Origin: Ilyonectria destructans
Lineage: Eukaryota; Ascomycota; Sordariomycetes; Hypocreales; Nectriaceae
DNA: 64,000 bases
Direction of reading: 5' to 3'
NCBI GenBank assembly: GCA_020740775.1
Contig: JAHEWK010000004.1
Span: forward strand, 806,001 to 870,000
Under the pieces are notes generated by a model. That model saw nothing but the letters and a program-made list of their open reading frames with translations, had not been told where the DNA came from and ran no database searches. Position numbers and translations under genes: made by a program. This document shows, piece after piece, positions 34,661 to 47,064 of the stretch (within the stretch, counting starts at the first letter, position 1; the number at the start of each line of letters is the position of its first letter).

Positions 34661-36309
34661 ATGTCTCCTTCAATCACCACCAAGAGACCAGTCCGCAGTG
34701 CGGGCTGCTCCGGCGGCTTCACGGACAGGTCTAGAGCAATTGCGTCCCTAGCTGGTGACCCAAATGTCGACGCTGTAATTGGCGACTGAATGGTTGAGAT
34801 GGTTTGTTGGCCCAAAATTGTACATGCCATAAAAGACGCCTAACATTCTTCAGACAGTGACCATGCATGGGGTGGCAAGATCAAGAACCAACAAAGGCTT
34901 GCCGTTGGAGCAAATGTTGAATTCACTTTCGAAGAACGCATGAAGACCGCCATGTATGCCGAGACCTTTTTGCAATGTTTCGAGCCTGCAATGCAGAATC
35001 TTGCCAAAAAGAAAACAAGTGCAAACTGGCCGTCAATGCAGGCGTCAGACACCGAGTTGTTGGCCCAAGGTGTGTCAAAAGATGGTCAGGGAGGCTGGAC
35101 ACGACCTCAAGATTGCGTGGGTGGAAGGCGACGACGTGACGAGCCAAGTCAATCGCCTCATTAAGGACAGAGGGGAATTCGAGTCTGATGCACCGTAAGA
35201 AACTGGAGGAGTGGGAGATGGAACCCATCTGTGCTCAAGCATACTTTGGGGTTGGGGATTGCAAAGGCGTCTGGACAAGGAGCCGACATTGTCATCTGTG
35301 GCAGAGTTGCAGATGCCGCTCCAGTAATTGGTCTTGCTGCGTAAGTGCAATTACTTTGAATGAGATTGGACATATGGTAGACTGACAGGCGCAGATGGTG
35401 GCACAACTGGACGCCGGACATGCTAGATGACTGGCGGGCACTCTCATTGCCGGCCACTGGATCGAGTGTTCAGTTTCCGTGATGGGTGGTTATTATAGTG
35501 GATTCAATGACTCTAACTTATCCAGTCCAAGAAGCACATGGGCATGGGTTTCCCAATTGCGGAGGTCGACCACAAGGAAGAATGCATCAAGTTAAGGAGA
35601 AGGATACTGGGGGCGCCGTCAACGTCGGGACTGTTGCCTCGCAGCTTCTCTATTAGATCCAAGGCCCGTGAGTAGTTCTAGAACATGACTTCGAACAACT
35701 CTGGCGCAGACAGATAGTATTACAATTGCGACGTCGTCGCGGATACTGGGTGCCTCTTCTCCCGCAAGCCGAACTTGACCACCGCGTGCATTGTCTCTTT
35801 GGCGAGAACGAAATGATCGAAATGCCCCTCCTGAAGAACACCAAGACGTCCCCAAAGCAGCAGCCGAGCTCCGAGACCAAAGCACCCATAGCGCTATCGA
35901 GCTGGGGCGAGACGGTGCGCGCGCCGCTTGGATACGTTGTTCTCAGCCGGTCGGGCGACAAGGCGACTGACTGTAACGCGGGTTTCTTCGTGCGGCATGA
36001 TGACGAGTGGGACTGACTTCGCAGGTTACTTACTGAGGATAAGATCAAGGAACTCCTAGGGCCAGAAGAGTATAAAGGGTAGCCGATCGATCGCTTCGAG
36101 ATCCCGGCATCAAGGCAGTGCATTTCTTGCTGCACGACCATCCAGACCGAGGTATGTGCAATCACTCTTTCATCGGAGGAGCCCACTTACAATGGACAGT
36201 ATACAATGCATATTCAGCGTACAATACCCTGGGGACGAATTCGTGCGAGTATATCCGAGCAAAGACGGTTGAGATTCCCAATAAATTTTTGGATCGAGGA
36301 AGGATCTGA
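34661..36309 (+). pseudogene. AtuA-like (DUF1446, acyclic terpene utilisation) pseudogene
   Basis: Family blocks occur in correct order but in shifting frames: KRPVRSAGCSGGFTDRSRAI, MKTAMYAETFLQCFEPAMQN, VCQKMVREAGHDLKIAWVEG, KKLEEWEMEPICAQAY, GADIVICGRVADAAPVIGLA, WWHNWTPDMLDDW, then TLIAGHWIECSV. The C-terminal domain follows as APLGYVVLSRSGDKATDCNA, DKIKELLGPEEYKG, HFLLHDHPDRG and VEIPNKFLDRGRI. Damage: TGA at 34787, single-base-type shifts near 34872, 35068, 35200-35245 and 35410-35430, and further stops (for example in the segment before PIDRF). Putative introns (about 34799-34854 and 35341-35396) still have splice signals. Intact bacterial AtuA acts in acyclic terpene catabolism, and fungal DUF1446 proteins are poorly known. 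Too many separate lesions exist for sequencing error alone. Confidence 0.85.
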
Positions 36310-36430
36310 GTCCGATTTTATTTTCTAGACATTTATGTAATTTGCATGCAACTGGGTGTATTTAATACAACGCTATATACCAGAAAGAAGAATACGCAAC
36401 AATATTATCGTCACCTGTGTGAGGTTGCCT

Positions 36431-38285
36431 TTAAGACTTGCACATGCGGCCGTTGGCGGCCACGGTCCAGACATCGCTTCCAACACCCTTGAGGTTGTAG
36501 AAGAGCGCGTTGGGATCCCACTTGTTCTTGACGGTCAGCAGACGGTCCCAGTTGGAGCCGTAGAAGGTCTGCTTCCAGTTGGGCTGGTTGAAGTCGGCCT
36601 CGTTCATGTACGCTCCGCTGCCGGGAGTGACGGAGGTGATGAGCGGCACGAACTCGTTGGTGATGCGCTTCTGCATGGCGAGCATGGCGTCCCACTTGGT
36701 AGGGTCCCAGGCGGTGGCCAGCTGCATCGACATGATGGCGGTTCGCCACGCAGGGTAGACGGCGTTGCTGTTTCCGGCGTATTGCTTGAAGGTTCCGCTG
36801 CTGCCGACGGCGATGACGCCGTTGGAAGTCAGGTTTTGGATGACCTTCTGGAAGGACTCGTTGTCGTTCTCGATGACGGATCGGGGAATCAGACGGCCAC
36901 CGTACTGGTACTCGGAGGCACCGATGTGGCCGTAAGGCAGAGGGCCCATGTAAGTGTCGTAGTGATCACGGTAGCTCAGGGTCGTATAAGACACGGAGGG
37001 AGTGATGCCGAGCCCACTGAGAACAGTGAGGAATGGCGCCAAGACGGTGTCACGGACATAATCACCGGTAGAGTTGACAAGAGTGATGGGCTTGACCACG
37101 AGCACGCCGCTGGTCACGTAGTAGACGACGGTAGGGCCGTGATCAATCATGGCAGGCAAGAGATCGTGGAAGCGCGTGACAGCAGTGTCAAAGTTGGTCT
37201 TGTTAGTGCCAGCCGCAGACACGACAAGAGTCGCACCGCCGATGGTGCCGGTGTAGTGAGCTCTGACGGTGATGGAGGTGATGACGGCGAAGTTTCCAGC
37301 GCCGCCGCCGCTCAGGGCCCAGTAGAGGTCGCTGTTCTGGGTGGCAGATGCGGTGACGATCTTTCCGCCGGCGGTGACGGCCTCAAACTCGAGCGTCTGG
37401 TCGGCGCCCAGACCGAAGCTGGTGCTGAGAGCCGAGTGGCCACCGCCCAAGGTGAAGCCAGCCAGGCCAACGGTAGGGCACTCGCCAGAGACAACAGTCA
37501 GGCCGGCGGCATTGGCAGCCTCGACGGCATCAGCGCCCTGGACACCAGCTCCGACCTTCAGGGCCGGGCCGGTGTAGCAATCGCTGGACCAGTTGACGAC
37601 TGAGGTGTCCTTCATGTGGTGCGTCCAGATAGCCAAGGCTCCGGCGCCGGTGGAACGGCCAAGGTAACTAACACGGGACGGATCAGACTTGGCGTTTGTC
37701 AATGGGCTTGGCAGGGAAATACGTACTCATGGCCGGTGTTGCGCACGACGAGGCGGATGTTGTACTTGGTCGCGAAGTTGACGGCGGCGGCGACTTGGGC
37801 GCTGGTGGAGACCTTGACGGCGTACGACACGTAGTTTCCGAGGGTGCAAGGAATGGACTCGGCCAGGAAGGGATCGCAGCTCTGGTTGGCAAAGTACGCC
37901 TGCATCACCGAGGACGACGAGTTGAAGCTATTGCGCGTTGGTTAGTTTGGCGTTCTTAGTTGCTCCGAAACAAGCCACACCACCATCACCACCACGCCAT
38001 CGACGCGCCTCAAACAGGTGAGAAGACTTACTGAAGCTGGGGAAGACTCCACTCATCTTGCAGCTCGGCGCACACATCCGCGTCGTAGTTGGGGTCGTGG
38101 CACGGCGACCCGATCGGGACCGTCGCGATGAGCTGGCCGCCAACGGTCGAGTTGAGCGAGTTCCACACCGCCGTCGACGGCCAGCAGGCATCGCCAGGCA
38201 GGCATCGACACTTGGAGGCTTGGCTGGCGCCGACGAGGGCGAGCAGGGGCAGAACCGCCTGCGAGAGGGACGCGGAGATCTTCAT
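36431..38285 (-). CDS. Secreted FAD-linked oxidoreductase, berberine-bridge-enzyme type
   Basis: Three exons (38285-38032, 37927-37727, 37667-36431) encode 563 residues. Residues 1-23 (MKISASLSQAVLPLLALVGA onward) are a signal peptide. The FAD domain reads VVRNTGHDYLGRSTG, with the His of TGH, and GECPTVGLAGFTLGGGHS, with a Cys. Together these suggest bicovalent flavin attachment. YWALSGGGAGNFAVITS is also typical. The BBE C-terminal motif is YMNEADFNQPNWKQTFYGSN with WDPNALFYNLKGVGSD. Such oxidases act on alcohols, sugars or specialised metabolites and give H2O2. Substrate unknown. The first intron ends in CAATAG and splits a codon in the LPQLHFNSS reading. Its 3' end lies only ~120 bases from the end of the AtuA-like pseudogene. 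Confidence 0.92.
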
Positions 38286-40830
38286 CGTGGCGTGTGAGAT
38301 GGGACGGGATGCGACTATTGTTATCCACACAGAAGTCTCGGACCCTCGTTGAAGCTGATACAGGCACAGATGGGCAGGTAAGTGGCGTGGACGGGACCCT
38401 TTATTATTTATCAACGCGGGCAGCACGACTCTACCACGATATTCATCCCCTCTTCGTCCCCTCTTCGTCCCCCCTTCATGCCCCCGTCCCTACTGATCTC
38501 CGCGTTGCCCGCCAGCGTTGGATCCTGGACTGCTACGTCGGCGCATGAAATTGGGGCAAACGGGGGGCATTGACACGCGCTAGGGATGTCGCTTGGAGGG
38601 CTGTCAAAGAGGAAGAGGCACGAAGGAATACTCGCCTTCCTCAGGCTCTGTTAGCTGCATGAACAGGCTGAGATTTGGGCGTGGGAAGCATGCGAGTCGC
38701 TGGGGTGGCACGCACGCCCCCGGACTTGAACCAACTGCTGTACGCTGTACGACGTCACAATCCCTGAGAGAGCTTGTTAGCGGGGCCGCTTTGCCGGACT
38801 TGACGGAGCAGGACGACGCATCCGTGGAATGTCACCGGAATGAAGACTCGGAGATTGAGCATTGACCTGGTTAATAAAGGCTGGCTAAAAGGCCTAGAGC
38901 GGTAGTCCTGCAGTCCTGGTAACGGGAACAGCGCCCCCGCCCCTGTTGCGTGCTCCGGATCCGATCTCGAGTTGGTGATCCCGGCGGTTACCACCCCGGC
39001 GATAATCCCCGAACGTGGACATGGCGCCGTATTCGATGAACCGGCGTCTGGGACGTTAGCCAGGCACCATCCAGAAATAGACTGGTCTTGAACCCGTCCT
39101 GGACAGGGGAACTGCAGAGAAGGGAGCGGGATACGCCGTGGAAGCAAACTGCATTACAGATTACAGGGGCCGAAAGCAGGAGGGTGTCAGCACGACGGAC
39201 CTGCAGCGTCTTTTTGGGGCGCTCCGAACGGCTGAAGATTCGGTTTAGTAAAAACCCAGGTTCTTCCGCCGAGGCATCAATAACGACTCCACCAAGTTCC
39301 ACTTGGTGAAGATAACTGAGAGGATTCGCCCCTCTGGCAGGGCGATGGACGGAGATAGAAATGGAACCGCGGCGGTGACTCGAGTCGACGGCTGCTGCGG
39401 ACGGGCCGCGAGTAATGAGCAATGGAGAATGGAGAATGAAGAATGGAGATGTCGGTCGCGTCGTCGCTCTCGCCATCTCAGCCCTCGGAACGGATGCCGC
39501 CCACATCCCTGATGGCGATGGGCAGCTCCGCTCCTAGAAGCCCACAAGGCCTGTAGATCCTCCACCGAGCTGCAATATAGCCCGAGTCCGCGCCCGCTCC
39601 GCAGAAGTCTTGTTCATCATGGTCTTTTGTGTAGTCGCTGGCAATCGGCCTTTCTCCCATTGCGATGGGCCGATGCTGGAATATCGCAATGTTTCACTTA
39701 CCCTTCCCCCCCTCTCCTGTACGCTTCGCTTGGCTGCGTCTTCTAGAACAGGGGCCGCCGTCTCGCCACGGTGCTGTTGGTCGCAAAACGGTGGACCTCG
39801 CAGGTTGCACTCGTCTCGAAGAAGCAGGGATATCCCGTCGTGCTCTGCGCCTCCACACACGATCTACACCTGCCGATCATGCCATCCAGTATGTAGCAAT
39901 GCTCGACACTCTCGGCCCCTGCGGTACATGGCCCTGATTCCGGGGCCTGAATCTTGGCCCGATCAAAAGCAAATCGCACCCCGGGCTTCCGTGAAATCCC
40001 AACCCGATGCCACGCGAGGGGTGGACTCGATGCGCCGGGAAGGAGTCAATTGTCACATTCGGAGGATTTTTGGCTGTTCTTAGCGTCAGGATCAACGAGT
40101 CAAATGTTTAGATTGTAGTGCAATTGTCTAGTCATTTGTGTCCTCTTCGGCCTCTTCGGGAGGCAAATCAGAATTTGCTAGATCAGCCATCGCACCTTAA
40201 CTCACGCCAATATCGCTCCAGCGTCCGCTCAGCCCCCAGCGGTGGCCACTACGGTACTACCGTTCCTCGCACCCGTCGCATGCTTCCGAGACCTCACGTT
40301 CCTGTTTCAAGGCCCACATGTTCAATGGTTCGCGTGGTGGTTAGGCTCAGCCCGGCCGATTCCTTACCAATCGATTCCCGGAGATGCTTCCGCTCTGGTC
40401 GTTTGAAGCGGCCCGCGGACGCCACTGAGCAGACTCAGCCGTTCTCCTGGTACGCTAGCCCGCTGGTGGTGCTGGTGGTGGTCTAACTGCTACATTGCAC
40501 TGGCGATGGAGATCTTTGTTACAGGTCCTTCTTCGGACGTTTCCAGCCCGAGGTATTCTAGGCGAGTCAGTGCGCCGCCGGTTGTGATTCAGATACGTAG
40601 TAATAGTACTACTACTCTCGTCGTTCCCCTGGGCCGTCGAAGAAAAATTCCGAGTCCTGGGTGATGCTTAATCTTTAATTGCTAGCAGGCCATCGTGGTC
40701 GTATCCGAAGTCGAGAAGCATCGTTTCCCTGGTTTGGAAACTTTACTTAAACAACGCCGAGGCCGATCATTGCCACGTTTAAACATCCCGACCAATCCAG
40801 TCTAACGAACAACTGTACCATCCAACCATC
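38286..40830. other. 2.5-kb intergenic region
   Basis: Left end is the promoter of the FAD oxidase gene, with a CTTCGTCCCC repeat near 38448-38475. A GAATGGAGAATG-type imperfect repeat lies at about 39418-39450. No frame here shows a domain. Right end is the promoter of the CFEM receptor gene. Confidence 0.45.
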
Positions 40831-42353
40831 ATGCAGGCCATGTGGAAGGGCCTCCTGTTGGCGTGCCTCGTGGCACTCCCAGGAGGCATGGCTGCGTCGT
40901 CCTCGTCCTCGTCCTCGTCCTCCGTTCTTGCGTTGATGCCAGACTGTGCTGTAAGATGATTCCTTCAGCTAAGATACCTTTTCATAAACCTCGCTAACTC
41001 TCTTACAGTTGCAATGTCTCGCAACAGCCCTCGCCGACTCGCCCTGCACGGCAACGAACACAACGTGCATGTGTACCAACGAAGCTCTACAAACACAAAT
41101 GACAATATGCGTCTCGTCAAGCTGCACCGTAAAGGAGTCACTGAGTACGTTTCCAAGCCGACATTCCCGATGACCCTTCCATTGACTCGTGTCAGCGACC
41201 AAGAACCTAACCATGACGAACTGCGGCGCCCCCATTCGAGACAAGTCGGGCGAATATATCGTGCTCTGCAACACATTCGCAATCATCGCCGGCCTCTTGA
41301 TAATCCAACGCTTCGTCTTTAAGATCTACCTGAAGATTCCCCTCGGACTCGATGACTGGTTCATCCTGATCACGGGCATCTGCGGGGCGCCGAGTCAGGC
41401 CATCAACGTGTACGGCACCGTGGCCAACGGGTTGGGACGCGACATCTGGACCATACCATTCGACCAAATCACAAAGTTCGGAATGTACTTCCACGTCATG
41501 GCGGTCCTGTACTTTTTGCAGATCCCGTTGCTGAAGCTCTCGCTGCTCTTCTTCTACCTGCGCATCTTCCCGACCAAGATGGTGCGCAAGCTGCTCTGGG
41601 GAACCGTCATCTTCAACGCCGTCTTCGCCGCCGTCTTCATCATCGTCGCCATCTTCCAGTGTCAGCCCATCAGCTATTTCTGGCAAAAGTGGGACGGCGA
41701 GCACAAGGGGCAGTGCGCCAACATCAACATCATTACTTCCTGCAATGCCGCAATCAGCATCGTCGTCGACTTTTGGATGTTGGCGGTTCCGTTGGCACAG
41801 CTCAAGGGTCTTAACCTGGACTGGAAGAAGAAGGTCGGAGTGGGCATGATGTTCTGCGTCGGCACTTTGTATGTTTTGCATTCCTTCATTCACTGGACAA
41901 CTTCTAACTTTACCATCTAGTGTCACCGTTGTTAGCATTCTCCGACTACAGTCCGTCGTCAAATTCGGCGACAGCGCAAACGCCACATGGGACTACCTCG
42001 GAGTGTCTAAATGGTCTACCGTCGAGATCAGCGTGGGAATCATCTGCGCCTGCATGCCATCGCTCCGCCTGCTACTGGTCCGCCTCTTCCCCAAGATCAT
42101 GGGAACGTCGCAGCGATACTACGCCAACTACGCCAGCAACACCAACGGCCAAGTAAAGAGCCACAGCAGAAGCAGGCCATTGGGAACCAACGCAACGTCA
42201 CAGGTGGATACATCCCACCAGCGCACAGACTCCAGAGGCATCACTTGCTCGCGCACGTATGCTGTCGAGTATGGTGATAATGATGAGACGCAGCTGGTCC
42301 ACATGAAGGACCTTGATCGAGCGAGCTCCAGATCTGCCGTTTCAAATGTATAA
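40831..42353 (+). CDS. CFEM-domain seven-helix receptor, Pth11-like
   Basis: Four exons (40831-40950, 41009-41144, 41196-41868, 41921-42353) give 453 residues. A signal peptide (MQAMWKGLLLACLVALPGG) is followed by a nine-Ser run encoded by TCN repeats. A CFEM domain (~30-105) has eight Cys (MPDCA, QCLA, SPC, TTCMC, ICVSSSC, TNCGAP). Seven hydrophobic helices follow, with the family block LGLDDWFILITGICGAPSQA-like and WDYLGVSKWSTVEISVGIIC. The cytosolic tail (~375-453) is Ser/Thr/Arg-rich, fit for phosphorylation. Known: Pth11 of Magnaporthe senses surface cues for appressorium formation, and many relatives are orphans. Membrane location is expected. The ligand and G-protein link are unknown. 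Confidence 0.9.
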
Positions 42354-42963
42354 TTAGATCCAATAGAATAATGATAGAATTTATAGCTTCAATGCCTTTA
42401 TATCTTATCCGTTCCTTACTCCAACCCAGCCTTGAGGTAGAAGGCGTCTAGTCAATCATACCGTTGTAGCACTAATGAACACTGGCTTTCGGATAATGTA
42501 AAGTTTTCTGGTCCGACCCAGGGAGCGCCGTAGCTTGCTTCTGATCAGTAATAATGCCTCGGCAACACCGGCTCGGGTGGAGAGTTTGCCAACTGAAGCA
42601 ACAGGGATTCCTTCGGTGATGGTGGGGAGAGATGCGACAAACTTCGCCCCTGCAGACCACTCCGCGATGCCCCGGAATCGCCGGCATTCGCTTCGAACGG
42701 TCCCAAGGCTTGATTTCAGTAAATCTGTCTCGGCACATGATCTATTCTGGGGTAGCTCGCTGGATGCGGTGCGGCAGCCGTCGTGGTTAACCTACCCTAG
42801 ACATCTACAGGGAACTTCCAACTGAGTGCACAAACAAGTAGTCTAACATCAATACAATTGTATCCATCGCTCTTATTTATGTATGACAGGTATTTGCACA
42901 TTTATCATTTAGCCCTTTTTCAATCTTGAATCTCGTCGACTCATATTATGCTCCGTCCACTGC
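42354..42963. other. Intergenic between convergent genes
   Basis: 3' flanks of the CFEM receptor (+) and the amine oxidase (-). Nothing else recognised. Confidence 0.5.
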
Positions 42964-45073
42964 CTAGATTCGGGATGGGCGGGCAGTGCAGCAGCTCTCG
43001 GGACCGACTTTGTGAAGGGTCGACTTGTTCAGACTCTGAGAGGATCGAGGAACGTCGTTAGAAGGGTTGACTTCGAAGAAGTTAACGGGCTTTAGAGAAA
43101 CTGACAGCTTCTCGACGGGCATCACGGGGAAGTCTAGCAGGATCAGTTAGCGTTTGCAAATACCGCCATCAGCGGACGATATACCTTCAGGTCTAGTCAC
43201 ATGTGTGAGGCCAAAGGAATGCCACAAGACGACGTCTTCGTTCTTGACCGGCTCATCTCGCTCCGCCCAAAGCGCTATGCCAGTATCGTCGCGGCTCTGG
43301 TTGGTGAACTCTCCCGAAGCCCACAACTCGTCATCGCGGTACTTGGTGACCCAAATCGGCTTGGAAGTGAAAACACCGCGGCGGAAGTTGAATGTCTGGG
43401 GTCCCATCATGAGCATCTGACTTGGGACGGCGTGAAGCTTGTATCCGTGCGGTTTCCCAGAGATGGAATTGATGCGCGACTCGTTGATGATCTTGAAGAC
43501 TCGGTTCTTGGTAAGATCCAGATCGTAGCCACCTGGCTTCTCGATTGCGGTCGTGTGAACTCTGAAGGCACAGCCGAAGGGATCAAGATCTGGCTCGTTG
43601 GTTACAGGAACGCAGTCATCGTACGTAATGGTGTTCTTCTGATCTCCATCCAGACAAGGGTCGACACGGAGACAGAACAGATGCTGATGGTTCACGGCCA
43701 GCACACCGGGCGCAACAACCGTCCCCCAAGGAACCTGGAGGCCCTGGCGGATAGGCATGGTCGAAACAATGCCGGTCGCTCGCACGTCGATGTGGAGGTT
43801 GGCGGCTTGGTCCAGAACGAACGCGAGGATGTACTCGTAATTCGCCACAGTCGCAGTGCACTGAACGACGAGCTGGCGGTTTCTGACGACGGACGACTTG
43901 TTGTTGCGGAAGTTGGTGTGCTTCCACCCGATGCCATCGTCAACCTCGTGCATGCAGATGACGTTGGGCATGACGACGGGCTTGCCGTCGCCAGCAACCC
44001 GGACGCCGCTGAAGTAGGCAATGTGGCCGAGACAGTCGCAGCCCAAGCTCAAACTGTTGGAAGTGAGGCCAAAGCCGGAGTCGCCCAGATCAAACGCCTG
44101 CTTTCGGTGGTAAGGCGAGCGAGGATCGCCGTAGGGAACCGTCATCTCGCTCATGGAAACACGGTAGAAGAGCGGTCGACCGTCGTAGCGCACATCATGG
44201 AGAACCGGTCCCTCTCGCAGCGTCCATCCCAGCTGGAATGACCACTTTTGCCACTCGACGCGACGTCCAAATATGTTGAACGAAGGTCCCTCTGGTTGCG
44301 TGATCTGGAGAGGCTTCACGTCCTTTCGGAACGCATCCTCGCCCATGATGTTTGCGCTGTACTCGACGGGCTCCACAGGATCCCAGGGCTGAGTCTCGGC
44401 ATCGAGAAGGTCGTTTGTTCCCATGGGCAGTCTTTGGAGATCTACCAACTCCAGTGTATGCGCGTCAAAAATGGGCGCGAGAGGGAGTGGGATCGAGTAG
44501 TGGTTTGCTTCGCCGTCCTCTGACATGGCCGCGTACATGTAGCACTGGAAGAGGCGCCGCCGTTCTTTGGAACTGTCTGTTCCAAACGCCCAAGGATCAT
44601 TCTCAATGCGAGCACTACTTCGATTAGTGATTATCCAGATGGAATTGGATTGACGCGGGAGCTTACTGAGGGGGAAGCTTGAGTTTGGCAACCTCGGCAA
44701 GGACTTCAGGGTGGGAGGTGCATGTTCGATTGATGAGCTCGAACTCTACCCAATCCACAGGTCCTTGAGAGTCTGGAGCGCCATAAGTTCTCTCAATGCG
44801 ATCCTTGGTTATGTTGACAATGGCAATCATGAGAGTTTGGCTTGTCTTGAGGTGGTAGTACACCCTGGCCTTTCGGTCCGGGGCGGGTCCGTTGTGATGA
44901 AGGTGCTGAAGCGTCAAGTCCTTGGGAGGCTCAGCGAGGTCGACGACCTTGAATCGAACCTCACCCTTCGCGCATTGGAGTTGCTTGACAAGTGTTTGTG
45001 AGGCCGCTCGCACCTCTTCAACCGTTAATGGGTCGAGAGGGTGCGGGTTGGACTTGGAGGCAAATGAAGACAT
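42964..45073 (-). CDS. Copper amine oxidase (topaquinone-containing)
   Basis: Three exons (45073-44667, ~44614-43185, 43133-42964) give about 668 residues, usual for fungal enzymes. HPLDPLTVEEV opens the N2 domain. The catalytic domain has AFDLGDSGFG (catalytic Asp) and TVANYEYILAF, where the Tyr of NYE is the topaquinone precursor. HQHLFCLRVDP supplies two copper His and FGLTHVTRPEDFPVMPVE the third, across the last intron. The reaction is oxidative deamination of a primary amine to aldehyde, ammonia and H2O2. There is no signal peptide from this start. The C-terminus (ARPSRI) is not a clear PTS1. The acceptor of intron 1 could lie 3 bases earlier or later (44615 or 44618). An in-frame ATG exists at 45136. 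It is divergent from the SDR gene. Confidence 0.93.
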
Positions 45074-45650
45074 GTCGATTGCAATTGCCAATGTCAAGGA
45101 GAATATAATTGAAGAAGAGCTTGCCTTTCCATACAAATCTCGAAATATGTCATGTTTTCAAGCCATGTTTATACCCGTCGTCGAGCTTGACTATTGTGAG
45201 CCTCATGATTTGGAAATCGACATCTCCACTCCCGCGTGTGAGGCGCGGATTGCCGAATGGACTCCCGGAGCCGACCTTTCCCAAAGAGGAAGCACTGCCA
45301 ACTGCATGATCGCAGGCGCGCAAGCGGAGAACGCCATGTGCACCAAAGATATGATTCATGTGCCATGTTGGGAAAACGGGGCCTCTCTGACGGTGCCAGA
45401 ACATACCATGATGGGTATTGTTGCCCCCTCTTCCCCATTTGGGAGCGTCCCCAGCTTTTGCGGAGAACCCCTGCCAGAGATAAGTTGGAGGCATTACGCA
45501 AGAGATGATTGCTATCCGATCATCGCGCCGGCTTGAGCTTCGTGGCGGTTTCGTATCACCGAATACGTTGATAAGTACACCCTTGACCCGAGTACGTCTT
45601 GGAAACAACACCATTTCTATCCTGGAAAGATAAGCCAACCAACTACGACA
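45074..45650. promoter_or_regulatory. Shared promoter of amine oxidase (-) and SDR (+)
   Basis: The two starts are 577 bases apart and point away from each other, so joint control is plausible. CCG/CGG triplets occur (TCCCGGAGCCG near 45263, CGCCGGC near 45526), of the kind bound by Zn2Cys6 proteins. No TATA box stands out. Confidence 0.45.
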
Positions 45651-46621
45651 ATGCCTGATTTTCAAGGACTCGACCTGACCGGCAAGACGGCCATTGTTAC
45701 TGGCTCCTCAAGGTAGGACTGCCTCACTCCTTGATACAGGTCATTCCTAATACTGACTGGACAAATTGAACAGGGGAATTGGAGCTGCCATTGCCGTCCA
45801 ACTTGGAAAGCGCGGAGCCAATGTCGTAGTCAACTATACCAGCGCAAAGAGCCGAACACGGGCCGAGGAAGTCGCCAAGAAGATCCAATCTCTTGGCCCG
45901 AAGGCATCAGTTTGCGAAGCCAGTGTGGCAAATATCAAGGACATCCCAAAGCTGGTGCAGAGTGCCTTGGAGCTGAGCGAGACTGGAAAGATTGAGATTC
46001 TTATCCACAAGTAAGTTTCATCCGATGATGCAGCTTTGGATTCGTCGGTAGGTTGTGAAACGAGCTGACGTTTCCACAACAGTGCCGCTCTAGGCGTTGA
46101 TGCAAACCTGGATGAAGTAACCGAGGATCTGTTTGCCACCCACTTTGATACCAATGTCAAGGGACCGATTTTCCTGACCCAGGCCGTCATCCCTCACATT
46201 GCCCGCGGCGGCCGAATCGTTTTCGTCTCTTCGGCAGCTGCCAGACTCGGCGTAGCTGGCCAAACGGTTTACGGCGCGACCAAAGCCGCCGACGAGGCCT
46301 TGGTTCGGGTCTGGGCAAAGGAGCTTGGGCAGTCTCACGACATTACCGTGAACTGCGTCAACCCGGGCCCTGTTGCTACTGGTATGCCGACTCATACCCT
46401 TTTCTTTTCCAGAATGCGCCCGCTGACATGACACAGATCAATGGACCGAGAGTGACGACCAATTCCGCGAGGATATGCAGCCGCTGATCGAGTCGACGCC
46501 AGCCGCGGCGAGGATTGGCGAGGTGGATGATATCGCACCCCTTGTTGCGTTCCTCTGCACCGAGGACGCAAGGTGGACCACGGGCTCTGTGTTATCTGCA
46601 AATGGAGGTCTTTATAATTAG
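45651..46621 (+). CDS. Short-chain dehydrogenase/reductase (classical SDR)
   Basis: Four exons (45651-45712, 45774-46010, 46083-46381, 46437-46621) make 260 residues. All classical SDR motifs are in place: TGSSRGIG (NAD(P) binding, across intron 1), NAAL after LIHN (across intron 2), VFVSSAAARLG with the catalytic Ser, and YGATK with Tyr and Lys. VNPGPVAT-DQW and TGSVLSANGG complete the fold. The basic context after beta-2 (NYTSAKSRTRAEE) suggests NADPH preference (inference). Close relatives are 3-oxoacyl-ACP-reductase-like or versicolorin-reductase-like enzymes. The substrate is unknown. It pairs divergently with the amine oxidase and could reduce or oxidise the aldehyde/alcohol formed there, which is speculation. 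Confidence 0.9.
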
Positions 46622-47064
46622 GACTGTGATTTTAGAGCAGGAGCGGAACGGAGTCAGCTTGTTGGATAAGAAGTGACTTTGGCTACATTGATAGACAATC
46701 CGACGTTCGTATATTCAAGGACTGGATCTTATTGTCTTGTGTTGAATCTTTGAAGTTATCTGCAAACAAGTATGTCCAAATATGTACATAAAATCGTCTA
46801 ATATCCGATTTATCAGTCTTGATAAACCTATTCACCTTGTTACCAGCGGATGCTGATATCGAGTGCCTGTGTATAATATTCCTCGATAATTCAACTCAAA
46901 CTCTTTGTCTCGAGAAAGCACAGGAAACATCTGTTTGAGAATCTCAACACGAGAGACTGCATGAATTTTGAAAGCAAGGTTATTCTATTTGTTCTCTGTT
47001 TCGAATAACAAACGCACCATTGGCTTGTGAGAAACCGTCTATTGCCCAAGCTGATTGACCACTA
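46622..47064. other. Intergenic between convergent genes
   Basis: 3' flanks of the SDR (+) and acetyltransferase (-). AT-rich and without other features. Confidence 0.5.

Noticed and set aside
36356..37603. 415-codon plus-strand frame
   Set aside because: It lies antisense to the FAD-linked oxidase and reflects its G/C-ending codon bias. It has no domain.
38705..38775. tRNA-like B box (GGACTTGAACC, reverse complement of GGTTCAAGTCC)
   Set aside because: The minus-strand T stem would contain mismatches and wobble pairs, and I found no pairing acceptor stem or D arm at the right distance.
41207..41986. 259-codon minus-strand frame
   Set aside because: Antisense shadow of the seven-helix receptor, rich in Asp/Glu/Val because of the opposite strand.
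43201..44241. 346-codon plus-strand frame
   Set aside because: Antisense shadow of the copper amine oxidase exon.
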